DNA of 64,000 nucleotides from Actinoplanes nipponensis (GTDB lineage Bacteria > Actinomycetota > Actinomycetes > Mycobacteriales > Micromonosporaceae), in NCBI RefSeq assembly GCF_016862275.1, contig NZ_BOMQ01000036.1, forward strand, positions 62,001 to 126,000, read 5' to 3'. Below, piece by piece: positions 1-8,453 of the stretch. Positions within the stretch are counted from its first letter, which is position 1. Each line of letters starts with the position of its first letter. The notes under the pieces were generated by a model. The model had not been told where the DNA came from. It ran no database searches and saw only the letters and a program-made list of their open reading frames with translations. The position numbers and the translations under genes were made by a program.

Positions 1-20
1 CGCGCGCCGAACCCGGCGCG

Positions 21-1580
21 ATGAGCCACCGGCAGATCCTCGAGGCCCTCAGCGGCCTGCTGCTGGTGCTGTTCGTCGCGATGTCCAGCGCCACCATAGT
101 CTCCACCGCGCTGCCGAAGATCATCGGTTCGCTGAACGGCAGCCAGACGCAGTACACCTGGGTCGTCACGGCCACCCTGCTCACCGCCACCGCGAGCACC
201 CCGATCTGGGGCAAGCTGTCCGACCTGTTCAGCAAGAAGCTGCTGATCCAGGTGGCCATCGTGGTGTTCGTCCTCGGCTCGATCGTGGCCGGCCTGGCCC
301 AGAGCGCCGGGCAGCTCATCGCGGCCCGCGCCTTCCAGGGCATCGGCGTCGGCGGCCTGCAGGCGCTGGTCCAGGTGGCCATCGCGGCGATGATCCCGCC
401 CCGCGAGCGCGGCCGCTACAACGGCTACCTCGGCGGCGTCATGGCGCTCGCGACGGTCGGCGGCCCGCTGCTCGGCGGCCTCATCGTGGACACCCCCTGG
501 CTGGGCTGGCGGTGGTGCTTCTTCATCGGCGCGCCGATCGCCGCCATCGCCCTGGTCGTGCTGCAGCGCACCCTGCACCTGGTGACCATCCGCCGGACCG
601 ACGTGAAGATCGACTACGCGGGCGCCGCGCTCATCGCGGCCGGGGTGAGCGTGCTGCTGATCTGGGTGTCGTTCGTGGACAGCTCGTTCGCGTGGGTGTC
701 CTGGCAGTCCGCCGCCATGGTCGGCGCGGGCCTGCTGCTGCTCGCGGCGGCGGTCTGGGTCGAGTCCCGCGCGGCCGAGCCGGTGGTGCCCCTGCAGATC
801 GTCCGGCAGCGCACCACGGCCCTGTCGATCCTGGCCAGCCTCGCGGTCGGCATGGCGATGTTCGGCGGCTCGGTCTTCCTGGGCCAGTACTTCCAGATCG
901 GCCGCGGCTACAGCCCGACCGAGGCCGGCCTGCTGACCATCCCGCTGATGGCCGGCGTGCTGGTGTCCTCGACGATCTCCGGCCGGATGATCAGCAACTC
1001 CGGCAAGATCAAGCCCTACATCGTGGCGGGCACGGTGGTGCTGGTGGCCGGCTTCGCGGCCCTCTCGGTGATCGACCACCAGACCCCGCTCTGGTACGTC
1101 GGCATCGGCATGGCCCTGGTCGGCATCGGCGTCGGCATGTCGATGCAGAACCTGGTGCTCGCGGTGCAGAACTCGGTCGAACTCAAGGACATCGGCGCGG
1201 CCAGCTCGACGGTGGCGTTCTTCCGCTCACTGGGCGGCACGATCGGCGTCTCGGTGCTCGGCGCGGTCCTCGCCCACCGCGTGACCGACTCGATCACCAC
1301 CCAGCTCGCGGCGGCCGGCGTCCCGGCGACCAGCGGAGGCGGCACCAGCAGCCTGAACCTGGCCGAACTCCCGCCGGCGATGCAGAACATCATCCGCGCG
1401 GCGTACGGCGACGCGACCGGGCACATCTTCCTGATCTCGGCGGGCATCGCGGTGGTCGGCGTGATCGCGGCGCTGCTGTTCCGCCAGATCACGCTGCGCA
1501 CGACGATCGACCTGGCCAAGGCCATGCCGGAGAACGACGGCGACGCGGCTGCGGTGCCGGCCGCGGCGGTCAGCCGGTAG
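21..1580 (+). CDS. MFS drug exporter, DHA2 (EmrB/QacA-like) family; 5' end may lie outside the window
   Basis: Proton-driven multidrug efflux pump of the inner membrane. The 519-residue product has about 14 hydrophobic segments, the DHA2 count. It has an antiporter start (MSSATIVSTALPKI, residues 21-34), the loop 2-3 motif A (GKLSDLFSKK, near residue 64) and the motif C-like stretch GGPLLGG. The tail after the last helix is short and polar. The reading frame stays open to the left edge of the window, and no Shine-Dalgarno sequence precedes the ATG at 21. Relatives usually carry 10-20 more N-terminal residues, so the true start may be just outside. A strong terminator follows. The substrate cannot be read from sequence. 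Confidence 0.9.
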   Translation: MSHRQILEALSGLLLVLFVAMSSATIVSTALPKIIGSLNGSQTQYTWVVTATLLTATASTPIWGKLSDLFSKKLLIQVAIVVFVLGSIVAGLAQSAGQLIAARAFQGIGVGGLQALVQVAIAAMIPPRERGRYNGYLGGVMALATVGGPLLGGLIVDTPWLGWRWCFFIGAPIAAIALVVLQRTLHLVTIRRTDVKIDYAGAALIAAGVSVLLIWVSFVDSSFAWVSWQSAAMVGAGLLLLAAAVWVESRAAEPVVPLQIVRQRTTALSILASLAVGMAMFGGSVFLGQYFQIGRGYSPTEAGLLTIPLMAGVLVSSTISGRMISNSGKIKPYIVAGTVVLVAGFAALSVIDHQTPLWYVGIGMALVGIGVGMSMQNLVLAVQNSVELKDIGAASSTVAFFRSLGGTIGVSVLGAVLAHRVTDSITTQLAAAGVPATSGGGTSSLNLAELPPAMQNIIRAAYGDATGHIFLISAGIAVVGVIAALLFRQITLRTTIDLAKAMPENDGDAAAVPAAAVSR

Positions 1581-1596
1581 GTGGGTTGGGGTGGGG

Positions 1597-1631
1597 ACGG
1601 CGCCCGGGTTGTCCGGGCGCCGTTCGCTTTT
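1597..1631 (+). terminator. Rho-independent terminator after the first MFS gene
   Basis: A perfect 11-bp stem (ACGGCGCCCGG at 1597-1607, CCGGGCGCCGT at 1613-1623) with a 5-nt loop is followed by TCGCTTTT. It sits 17 nt after the stop codon of the exporter. Confidence 0.85.
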
Positions 1632-1805
1632 GGGTGGCGGGTTCGGGAGTGGACTTCCGGAGGCTCTTCTCGGGGTCGTCCTGGTCAGCCGCCTGTCCGG
1701 GCTGATGCGGGACCGTCTGGCTCGCTGGGCGCTTCTCGGCCGTCACCGTGATCTTGCCGGCCGGCCGACATCATCGCCGGACCTTGGGGAATCCTCCTCC
1801 GCACG

Positions 1806-2091
1806 CTATCCACAGCCACGCTGTCCACGGCCTCGCCGTCCACAACCGGGGGCTCCACAGCAGCGCCGTTCACAACCCCTCGCCGTCCACATCCGTGCGG
1901 TCCTCAGCGGTGGCGTCCACAGCTGTGCAATCCATAGCAGCGCCGTCCACAACCCCGCCGTCCACAGCCTGGCTGTCCACAACCGGGCCGTTCACAACTG
2001 GGCCGTTCACAACCCTGCGCTGTCCACACCCGCGCTGTCCACAACCCGCCTGTCCACAACCCGCCCTGTCCACAACCAGGGCTTTTCCACA
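1806..2091 (+). repeat. Array of ~17 DnaA-box-like 9-mers, mostly on a 15-bp period
   Basis: Nine-mers of the form C[C/T]GT[C/T]CACA recur, all on the plus strand, at 1806 (CTATCCACA), 1821, 1836, 1851, 1866, 1883, 1913, 1943, 1958, 1973, 1988, 2003, 2020, 2035, 2050, 2066 and 2083 (TTTTCCACA). Many are exactly 15 bp apart, so the unit is roughly GCTGTCCACAACCCG. Six are CTGTCCACA or its one-base CTGTCCACG/CTATCCACA variants, close to the actinomycete DnaA box TTGTCCACA. The array lies between convergent exporter genes, with no dnaA or dnaN nearby. It could be a DnaA-titrating cluster or only a degenerate minisatellite. The short reading frames across it are periodic artefacts. Confidence 0.75.
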
Positions 2092-2399
2092 GCCGGGGTC
2101 CACCTACACAGATCGCTTGCACAGCTTGACTGCGGCCCCTTAATGCCGCCGCTCACAACATCGACGGCCCTGAACAGACCGCTGCGGCCCGACCCGCCGC
2201 TCACGAAACCGACCACCGTCATGTGGCCGAAGCCCTCCGCATGAGCGTGCTGCGAGCCCTGCCAATCTGCTCGGCGAAGCCGTGGCCGCCCACAGCCCCA
2301 ACCGCCATCCGCGCCCGAGCAACCATCCACAGCCGGACCGCCAGGTCCCCAGCAACCCCGACCGCCGACCGCCCGACCACCGCGACTCCAGCGACGCCG

Positions 2400-2663
2400 C
2401 CCCGACGCCTCGACTCGCGACCCCCGACCCCCGACCCCCGACGCCTCGACGCCAACGGCCGACGCCGCGGCCCGCGACCCCCGACCGCGACCCCCGACCC
2501 GCGACGCCCGACCCCGCGACGCCCGGCCCTCGAACCCCGACCCCGACCCGCGACGTCCGACCCCGCGACGCCCGGCTCCCGGCTCCCCACGCCACGCCAC
2601 GCCACGCCACGCCACGCCACGCCACGCCACGCCACGCCACGCCACGCCACGCCACGCCACGCC
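2400..2663. repeat. C-rich low-complexity tract ending in (GCCAC)14
   Basis: From about 2400 to 2585 the sequence is a degenerate mix of CGACCCC, GCGACGCC and similar short units. From 2591 to 2660 it is a pure 5-bp tandem repeat, GCCAC, 14 copies, preceded by CCAC. It ends 10 bp before the stop codon of the minus-strand MFS gene. Pure repeats of this kind change copy number by slippage. Nothing in 2100-2400 looks like a gene. Confidence 0.9.
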
Positions 2664-2673
2664 CCAACGATGA

Positions 2674-4101
2674 TCAGGCCGCGACCGCAGCCTCAGCCAA
2701 CTGCTCAGAAGTAGGCCGCAACCGAGGCGCACCCAACGCCATCACGATGTTCACCGCCGCGAACACCGCCGCGATCATCAACCCCCGCTCGAAGCCGCCC
2801 ACCAGCGCCTCCTGCTGCCCGGCCCCGCCGCTGACCAGCCCCTCCACATGCGACGTGGCCAACGTCGTGATCGCCGCCAGGCCCAGTGCCCCGCCGACCT
2901 GGTACCCGGCGTTCACCACCCCGGACGCCGCCCCCGCCTGGTCGTGCGAGACGTCCGCGACCGCCGCGATCGAGGCCGGGGTGCCCACCGCGATGATGCC
3001 CATGCCGAACAGCACGAGGCCGGGCAGGATCGTCAGGGCGTACGAGCCGGTGGCGTCCGCGCCGGACAGCAGCACGAGGCCCAGCACGCTGAGCGCCGCG
3101 CCGCCGAACTGGACCGGCTTGGTGCCGAAGCGGGTCACCAGTTGCGAGGCGATCACCGCGCTGGCGATCGCGGCGATGCCCATCGGCAGGAACTGCAGGC
3201 CCGTCTCCAGCGCCGTCAGGCCGCGGACCTGCTGCAGGAAGATCGCGGTCAGGAAGAACATCGCCAGGAACGCCGCGCCGTTGAGGGCCAGCGCCACGAT
3301 CGACGTGCTGAGGCCGCGGGAGCGGAACAGGCTCAGCGGCACCAGCGGGGCGGCGGATCGAGACTCCACCCGGACGAACGCCGCGAGCAGGGCCACGCCG
3401 CCGGCCAGCAGGGCGATCACCTCGACGGACGACCAGCCCAGCGGTTCGGCGCGGATCACGCCGAGCACGATCGCCAGCAGGCCGGCCGTGCTGAGCAGGG
3501 CGCCCGCGACGTCGAAGGTGCGCGTACCGGTGGGGGTGATCTTGGATTCTCCGACGAACAGCGGCACGATCGCGGCCAGCACCAGCGCGATCGGCACGTT
3601 CACCAGGAAGACCCAGCGCCAGCTCAGCGAGTCGACCAGCAGGCCGCCGGCGATCACCCCCAGGGTGCCGCCGAGCCCGGCCAGGCCGCCCCAGACGCCC
3701 ATCGCGATGTTGCGTTCGCGGCCGTGCTTGAACGTCACCGTGAGGATCGCGAACGCGGCCGGCGACAGCAGCGCGCCGCTGAGGCCCTGGATCGCGCGCA
3801 TGACGACGAGCTGCTCCGGGTTCTGCGCGAGCCCGGCGATCAGCGAGGTCAGGCCGAACAGCACCAGGCCCACGACGAAGACCCGGCGGCGGCCGAGCAG
3901 GTCGGCCGCGCGGCCGCCGAGGAGCAGAAAGCCCCCGAAGAGCAGGGTGTACGCGCTGACGACCCACTGCAGCCCGGACGCCGAGAAGCCCAGGTCCCGT
4001 TGGATGTCGGGCAGCGCCACGTTCACGATCGTCACGTCCAGCACGACCATGAACTGGGCGACCGCGATGACGGCCAGGGTCGACCACGGATTGCGTTGCA
4101 T
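2674..4101 (-). CDS. MFS drug exporter, DHA2 family, TetR-controlled
   Basis: A 475-residue, 14-helix efflux pump. The N-terminus opens with a helix carrying VVLDVTIVNVALPDI (motif D1 of DHA exporters). Motif A GGRAADLLGRRR follows near residue 60, and the motif C-like GGTLGVIAGG is near residue 145. It is preceded on the same strand by a TetR-type gene whose coding end is 120 bp upstream of this start. The gap contains two abutting copies of the same 13-bp half-palindrome that also lies in front of the tetR start, so repression and induction by an exported compound is the natural reading. The C-terminus ends just before the (GCCAC)14 tract. Substrate unknown. Confidence 0.92.
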   Translation of the reverse strand: MQRNPWSTLAVIAVAQFMVVLDVTIVNVALPDIQRDLGFSASGLQWVVSAYTLLFGGFLLLGGRAADLLGRRRVFVVGLVLFGLTSLIAGLAQNPEQLVVMRAIQGLSGALLSPAAFAILTVTFKHGRERNIAMGVWGGLAGLGGTLGVIAGGLLVDSLSWRWVFLVNVPIALVLAAIVPLFVGESKITPTGTRTFDVAGALLSTAGLLAIVLGVIRAEPLGWSSVEVIALLAGGVALLAAFVRVESRSAAPLVPLSLFRSRGLSTSIVALALNGAAFLAMFFLTAIFLQQVRGLTALETGLQFLPMGIAAIASAVIASQLVTRFGTKPVQFGGAALSVLGLVLLSGADATGSYALTILPGLVLFGMGIIAVGTPASIAAVADVSHDQAGAASGVVNAGYQVGGALGLAAITTLATSHVEGLVSGGAGQQEALVGGFERGLMIAAVFAAVNIVMALGAPRLRPTSEQLAEAAVAA

Positions 4102-4142
4102 CGGTTCTCACCTCCACCGAGCGCCGCACTGTGCGGCGTACA

Positions 4143-4168
4143 TGTACACCGTAGATGTACGCCGTATA
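4143..4168. promoter_or_regulatory. Double operator in front of the MFS gene
   Basis: Two abutting 13-mers, TGTACACCGTAGA (4143-4155) and TGTACGCCGTATA (4156-4168), each fit TGTAC-N3-GTANA. The perfect palindrome GTACATGTAC overlaps the left one (4138-4147). The same core as a perfect palindrome lies before the adjacent tetR start. Inferred to be TetR operators. Confidence 0.65.
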
Positions 4169-4221
4169 GGTACGTCAAGGGGTCGCCTGGATCGAACGGT
4201 GTGACGGAGAACGCGCTGGGC

Positions 4222-4893
4222 TCAGCCGCGGCGCAGGCCGTGCAGGCCCCCGACCAGGAGGTCCAGGTTCAGCGAGAAGTAGTCGTCCTCGTCGCGGCAG
4301 ACCACCAGCGCGGGCGCAGCGGCGATCACGTTGGGGTAGCGGCCCGGCGGCAGCGACTCGAGCCGGGCCCGCTTGTCCCGCAGCGCCTGCTCACGCTCCT
4401 CGCCCGTGGGCGGGGGCCCGGGAACGGCGTCGGCCACGGCCAGCGTGATGATCGAGCAGATCAGGAAGGTGCCGACCTCCGCCGCCTGCGCGGGCGCGAA
4501 GCCACCCCGGCGCAGCAGCCCGAGGACCCGCTCGGCGATCAGCAGCCCCGACTCGGCGGCGAGGATGCGGCGCATCGCGAGACCGGCCAGCGCCGGGTGC
4601 GGGCGGATCGCCGCCAGGAACGCGTCCAGGATCTCGCGCAGCTCCTGGTCCCACGGCGCGTCGCCCGGCTCGGGCAGCTGCACCGCCTCGATCAGGTGCT
4701 CGGCCAGGCCGTCGAGCAGGCTGTCCTTGTCGTTGAAGTGCCAGTACATGGCCATCGGGGTGACGCCGTGCTCCTGCGCGAGCCGGCGGATGGTGACGGC
4801 GTCCAGCCCTTCGGCATCGGCCAGGGCGACCGCGCTGACGATGATCGCTTCCCGGCTCAGCCGTCCCCGGGTCGCCTCGTTCCGCTTGGCCAT
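4222..4893 (-). CDS. TetR/AcrR family repressor with TetR_C tetracycline-repressor-like C-terminal domain
   Basis: A 223-residue ligand-responsive repressor. The DNA-binding domain is residues 10-60, with a helix-turn-helix around VTIRRLAQEHGVTPMAMYWH. The C-terminal half is the helical ligand-binding and dimer domain, with 'HFNDKDSLLDGLAEHL' leading into it. I place the start at the ATG at 4893 (MAKRNEATRG). A longer frame exists up to 4950, but it would run through the palindrome TGTACGACGTACA at 4902-4914, which is better explained as its own operator. The gene lies upstream of, and on the same strand as, the exporter it probably controls. The inducer is unknown. Confidence 0.85.
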   Translation of the reverse strand: MAKRNEATRGRLSREAIIVSAVALADAEGLDAVTIRRLAQEHGVTPMAMYWHFNDKDSLLDGLAEHLIEAVQLPEPGDAPWDQELREILDAFLAAIRPHPALAGLAMRRILAAESGLLIAERVLGLLRRGGFAPAQAAEVGTFLICSIITLAVADAVPGPPPTGEEREQALRDKRARLESLPPGRYPNVIAAAPALVVCRDEDDYFSLNLDLLVGGLHGLRRG

Positions 4894-4901
4894 CCCATAA
4901 C

Positions 4902-4914
4902 TGTACGACGTACA
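4902..4914. promoter_or_regulatory. Operator palindrome TGTACGACGTACA in front of tetR
   Basis: A perfect 5-bp inverted repeat with a 3-bp spacer, 8 bp upstream of the chosen tetR start codon. It matches the consensus of the two sites before the MFS gene, which suggests autoregulation. Confidence 0.65.
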
Positions 4915-5098
4915 TGGGGGTGACCCCGCGGTGGTGGCGAGCTGGATCACGTCTGCGACGCTGGGACCGACACTTACTCACGGCTAGCCTTTGAGAGCGG
5001 AGCGCAATGCTCCGTACACCCGGAAAGGTTCTGTCATTTCTCTTCAGCCGGGCTCCCCGACGTCGATGAGGTTCCCTGACCGGAATGGGGTGAGCTTG

Positions 5099-6703
5099 AT
5101 GGACGGACGCGGGGAAGAAGCGGTGCGGCTGTCGGCCGCCCTGACCGAGATCGAGGACCAGTACCTCTGGGACGCCGACGCCTCCCTGGCGGCGGCCATC
5201 GAGAGCGAGGAGCAGGCTCTCGCCCTCGGCGACGAGCGGCTCGTCTTCCGCGCGCGGCTCTGCCAGGCCAACATGCTCATGCGCAAGGGTGAGGTCGCCG
5301 CCGCCGCGCGCCGGATCTGGAAGATCCACCAGTGGGCCACCGACCACAACGACCAGGTCGTGCTGGCCCGCACCCACCTGGTCTGGGCCAACATCCACCG
5401 GCACCTGGGCGACGCCGCGCAGTGCCTGGAGCACTCCGTGCTGGCCGTCGAGCTGCTCGACGAGCGGGCCACCGGGCACATGCACGTGTGGCACCGCGCC
5501 AAGCTGGCCGACGCCCTCGGGCTGGCCGGCTCCATGGATGCGGCCCGGCAGCGCTACGCGCAGACCGAGGAGCTGGCCATCGAGCTGCGCCACCCGCGGC
5601 TGCTCATGGGCATGCTGAACAACTACGCCTACACCGAACACGCGGCCGGCGAGAACGGCCGGGCCCAGCAGGTCGCGCGCCGGCTCCAGCAGGTCGCCGA
5701 GCTGCACGGCTTCCGGCTCGACCCCGCGGTGCTGGACACCATCGGCGTGATCGAGATCGAGAACGGCAACTACCTGGCGGCCGAGCAGACCCTGCGCGAG
5801 GCGGTCCGCCGCCACCACGAGGGCAACTACGAGGACGCCGACGCGCTGGCCGAGTACATGTTGACGCTGGCCCGGGCGCAGCGCTTCCTGCGCGCCACCG
5901 ACCGGGCGCAGGTCAGCCTGGACCAGTCCCGCACCCTCTGCGTGGAGCGCGGTCTCGGCGACGTGCTGGTCCGGGTGCACCAGGAGCAGGCCGAGCTGCA
6001 CGCGGCGCGGGGTGAGTTCGCCGAGGCTTTCGCCGTACACAAGATCTTCTTCTCCGCCCACAACGCGTTGCACTCCTCGCAGCGCGAGGCCCAGGCCCGC
6101 ACCCGGCAGGCCATGTTCGAGACGACCGAGGCCCGGCAGGAGGCCGAGCGGTTCCGCGAGCAGGCCCGCCGCGACCCGCTGACCGGGCTGCGCAACCGGC
6201 GCTACCTGGACGAGGAACTGCCCGGCCTGATCGAGACGGGCGGCCCGTTGACCGTGGCGATCGTCGACCTGGACCACTTCAAGCGGGTCAACGACCAGCT
6301 GTCGCACGACGTGGGCGACCAGGTGCTGGTGCTGGTCGCGAAGCTGCTGGAGACCGAGCTCGCGGCGGTCTCGCCGGAAGGCTTCGTGGCCCGGATGGGC
6401 GGCGAGGAGTTCCTGATGGTGCTGCCCGGCACCGAGGTTCCCGAGGCGGCCGGCCGGCTGGACGACATCCGCCGGACGGTCGGCTACTACGACTGGGCCG
6501 GGCTGACCCGCGGCGTGCCCGTCACGGTGAGCATCGGCGTGGCCGGCCTCCGTGAAGCGCCGGCACCCACCCAGGCCAGCCTGCTGTCCACAGCCGACCG
6601 ACACCTGTACGTCGCCAAGCACGCCGGACGGGACCGGGTCGTCTCCGCGGCCCCGCACGAGGCCCGGCACCAGTCCTACCGCAACAGCGCGTCCGCCGCC
6701 TGA
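5099..6703 (+). CDS. TPR-GGDEF diguanylate cyclase
   Basis: Predicted cytoplasmic enzyme that makes cyclic di-GMP from two GTP. Residues ~1-340 are helical tetratricopeptide-like repeats (for example ARTHLVWANIHRHLGDAAQC). A short coiled segment rich in Glu, Ala and Arg (~330-355) links to the GGDEF domain that begins at RDPLTGLRNRRYLDEEL (~358). The active-site motif is GGEEF (~433-437), a catalytically competent variant. The position of the inhibitory RxxD I-site reads SPEG, so product feedback is probably absent. I chose the ATG at 5099 because GGGGTGAG precedes it. The frame is open further upstream, and an alternative ATG lies at 5066. The 148 bp before it contain a small inverted repeat, CGGAGC...GCTCCG (4998-5014). 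Confidence 0.9.
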   Translation: MDGRGEEAVRLSAALTEIEDQYLWDADASLAAAIESEEQALALGDERLVFRARLCQANMLMRKGEVAAAARRIWKIHQWATDHNDQVVLARTHLVWANIHRHLGDAAQCLEHSVLAVELLDERATGHMHVWHRAKLADALGLAGSMDAARQRYAQTEELAIELRHPRLLMGMLNNYAYTEHAAGENGRAQQVARRLQQVAELHGFRLDPAVLDTIGVIEIENGNYLAAEQTLREAVRRHHEGNYEDADALAEYMLTLARAQRFLRATDRAQVSLDQSRTLCVERGLGDVLVRVHQEQAELHAARGEFAEAFAVHKIFFSAHNALHSSQREAQARTRQAMFETTEARQEAERFREQARRDPLTGLRNRRYLDEELPGLIETGGPLTVAIVDLDHFKRVNDQLSHDVGDQVLVLVAKLLETELAAVSPEGFVARMGGEEFLMVLPGTEVPEAAGRLDDIRRTVGYYDWAGLTRGVPVTVSIGVAGLREAPAPTQASLLSTADRHLYVAKHAGRDRVVSAAPHEARHQSYRNSASAA

Positions 6704-6717
6704 GGTACCGTCCGCCG

Positions 6718-7122
6718 ATGTTCGAAGTGCCTCCCATCGGCAGAGTCGAATCCCCGCTGACCGACCCGGCGTCGGCACCGAAGCAGGGCGACGAAGGCGC
6801 ACCCGAGGCCTGGCTGATCTTCGAGGCGCACGTCGCCGCCGGCCTGCGCGACATCGAGCCGGGCGCCGAACTCCTGCTCATCACCTGGCTTGACCGCGCC
6901 GACCGCGACGTCCTCACGGTCCACCCCCGCGGCGACCACACCCGCCCCCCGACCGGCGTGTTCAGCACCCGCTCACCGGACCGTCCCAACCCCCTCGGCC
7001 TGCACCGGATCACGGTGCGGTCGGTGGAGGGCCTGCGCCTGCGCGTCGCCGACCTGGAAGCCGTGAACGGCACCCCGATCATCGACGTCAAACCGGTCCT
7101 GCCCACCCAGGCCGAACGCTGA
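6718..7122 (+). CDS. trmO: TrmO/TsaA-type tRNA (N6-threonylcarbamoyladenosine37) methyltransferase
   Basis: A 134-residue single-domain member of the COG1720 family. In E. coli, TrmO uses S-adenosylmethionine to methylate t6A37 of threonine tRNA. The signature stretch GVFSTRSPDRPNPLGL (~79-94) and the C-terminal ...IIDVKPVLP are both present. Length and start (ATG 6718, 14 bp after the cyclase stop) fit the family, which is a compact beta-barrel. It may share a transcript with the cyclase gene, although no functional link is known. Confidence 0.85.
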   Translation: MFEVPPIGRVESPLTDPASAPKQGDEGAPEAWLIFEAHVAAGLRDIEPGAELLLITWLDRADRDVLTVHPRGDHTRPPTGVFSTRSPDRPNPLGLHRITVRSVEGLRLRVADLEAVNGTPIIDVKPVLPTQAER

Positions 7123-7239
7123 CGGCCGCATCGTCGGCTGGGGCCGGGCGGTCCACTGCGGCTGCGGTTCCGGTACGCCGCATGGCGACGCCCGCCCCAG
7201 CCGGAGCACTCTGCGTCAGCCGGGGGTGGTTGCGTGGCT

Positions 7240-7690
7240 AACGCGGGGTAGTTGCGGCGAGATACCGCTGGGCGTGGGCGGGATGCCATGGCGCGTGAAC
7301 GGGATGCCGCAGCACGTAGGCCGAAGTCTGTGCGGCGGGGGTCAGGAGCTGCGGGGCGTGGGTCGGATGCCGCAGGGCTTGGGCTGGCATCCCGCGGGGC
7401 GGGGGTCGGGATGCCGCGGAACGTAGGCCGGACGCCCACAGCACGTGAGCCGAGCACCTGGGAGTGGGCCGAACGCCTGGGGGCGTGGGCCGGACGCCGG
7501 CGGCGCGGGCCGAACGCCGGCGGCGCGGGCCGAGCGCCTGGGGGCGTGGGCCGAACGCGCGGCGCAGGCCGGGAGGTCGGGGGCGCGGGCCAGACGCGGG
7601 CGGCGCGGGTTCGGGCGGCGCGGGTTCGGGCAGCGCGGGTTCGGGCGGCGCGGGCCGGACGCCGGCGGCGCGGGCGGGGCGCCGCAGGTC
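7240..7690. repeat. GC-rich minisatellite region (20-bp and 15-bp units)
   Basis: Between 7466 and 7560 a ~20-bp unit centred on GGGCCGAACGCC recurs about five times (near 7466, 7487, 7507, 7527, 7548). Looser forms with GGATGCCGC extend left to about 7270. At 7603-7647 three copies of a 15-bp unit, GCGCGGGTTCGGGCG, stand head to tail. Frames on both strands translate to Arg/Gly/Ala/Pro strings with no domain, so I annotate no gene here. Confidence 0.8.
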
Positions 7691-7908
7691 CCCGGCAGGA
7701 TGCCGCTGCACGTAGGCAGGTTGCCGCGCTCGGACGCCATGGGGGCTGACTACGCCGCGGTGTGACCATCCGCGCGAATCTTGGATAGTGCGGGCCATTT
7801 TTGGAGCCCTGGTGCCACAAGATTCAGCCCAGGATGGCCCCTGAGGCGATTGGCCCACTCGAGCAAGGCAGAAATGCCCGTCATAACCGGAATGGCGGGG
7901 ACGTTCAC

Positions 7909-8007
7909 CGAGCGACCGGGCACCCGAGCGACCGGACGACCGGGCACCCGGGCGACCGGGCACCCGAGCGACCGGACGACCGGGCACCCGAGCGACCGCG
8001 CGACCGA
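7909..8007. repeat. 8-bp tandem repeat, ~12 units
   Basis: Units CGAGCGAC, CGGGCACC and CGGACGAC alternate for about 96 bp. The 24-bp combination of the three occurs repeatedly, showing a higher-order duplication. It is not a CRISPR: there are no unique spacers. Confidence 0.85.
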
Positions 8008-8009
8008 CC

Positions 8010-8453
8010 TGGAGGAGCGAGAGGCCGCGCAGAGGCGCGAGGCGTCGCAAGACCGCAAGACGACGCGGGAGCGCCAGTCAATCCACAAGTGCGAAGGCGG
8101 AGCCGCCATGACCCGGACCGGCCGGAAGGTCACCCAGCCACGAGGATGCCCCACAGCAGGGATCAAGCCTGACCGCCCGAAGTGGGGCATCCCCGCCCCC
8201 AAGCCCCACCATGCATCCAGCCCGAACCGACTAGAGCAAAGCACGAAGCTCGCAATCGGCGGGAGCGACGGTCAGCACCATGCACCCACGCACGACATGC
8301 CCTTCAAGAATTTGATCTTGATCGGAGCAACCCCCGAACCGGCCGAGCGATCCGGCACGGGGGAACCGGACCGCCCGGCCGGAGTCGGGCGGCGCGCCCT
8401 GCGGCGCGCGCGTGGAGCGGCGCCCGCCGGCGTCGCTCCTCGGGGTGAAATTG
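8010..8453. other. Intergenic stretch with no recognisable gene
   Basis: This is the remainder of the 7.1-8.45 kb gene-free region after the tandem repeats. Frames are short or compositionally skewed. Local AT content rises around 8130-8330. I see no tRNA-like fold and no protein family. Confidence 0.5.

Noticed and set aside
1806..2091. The TCCACA array as the chromosomal origin oriC
   Set aside because: No dnaA, dnaN, AT-rich unwinding element or oppositely oriented boxes are nearby; the flanking genes are exporters.
2007..2732. Long minus-strand frames translating to Arg-Gly-Val-Ala-Trp repeats
   Set aside because: They are translations of the (GCCAC)n and C-rich repeats. There is no ribosome binding site or domain, and several frames are open at once.
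2282..4923. Plus-strand frames opposite the second MFS gene
   Set aside because: They are antisense shadows of a well-supported transporter, with typical Arg/Pro/Ala-rich composition.
7909..8007. Possible CRISPR array
   Set aside because: Units are 8 bp and contiguous, with no spacers and no cas genes.
7238..8050. 270-codon minus-strand frame over the minisatellites
   Set aside because: Repetitive Arg-Ala-Pro composition caused by the tandem repeats; no family marks.
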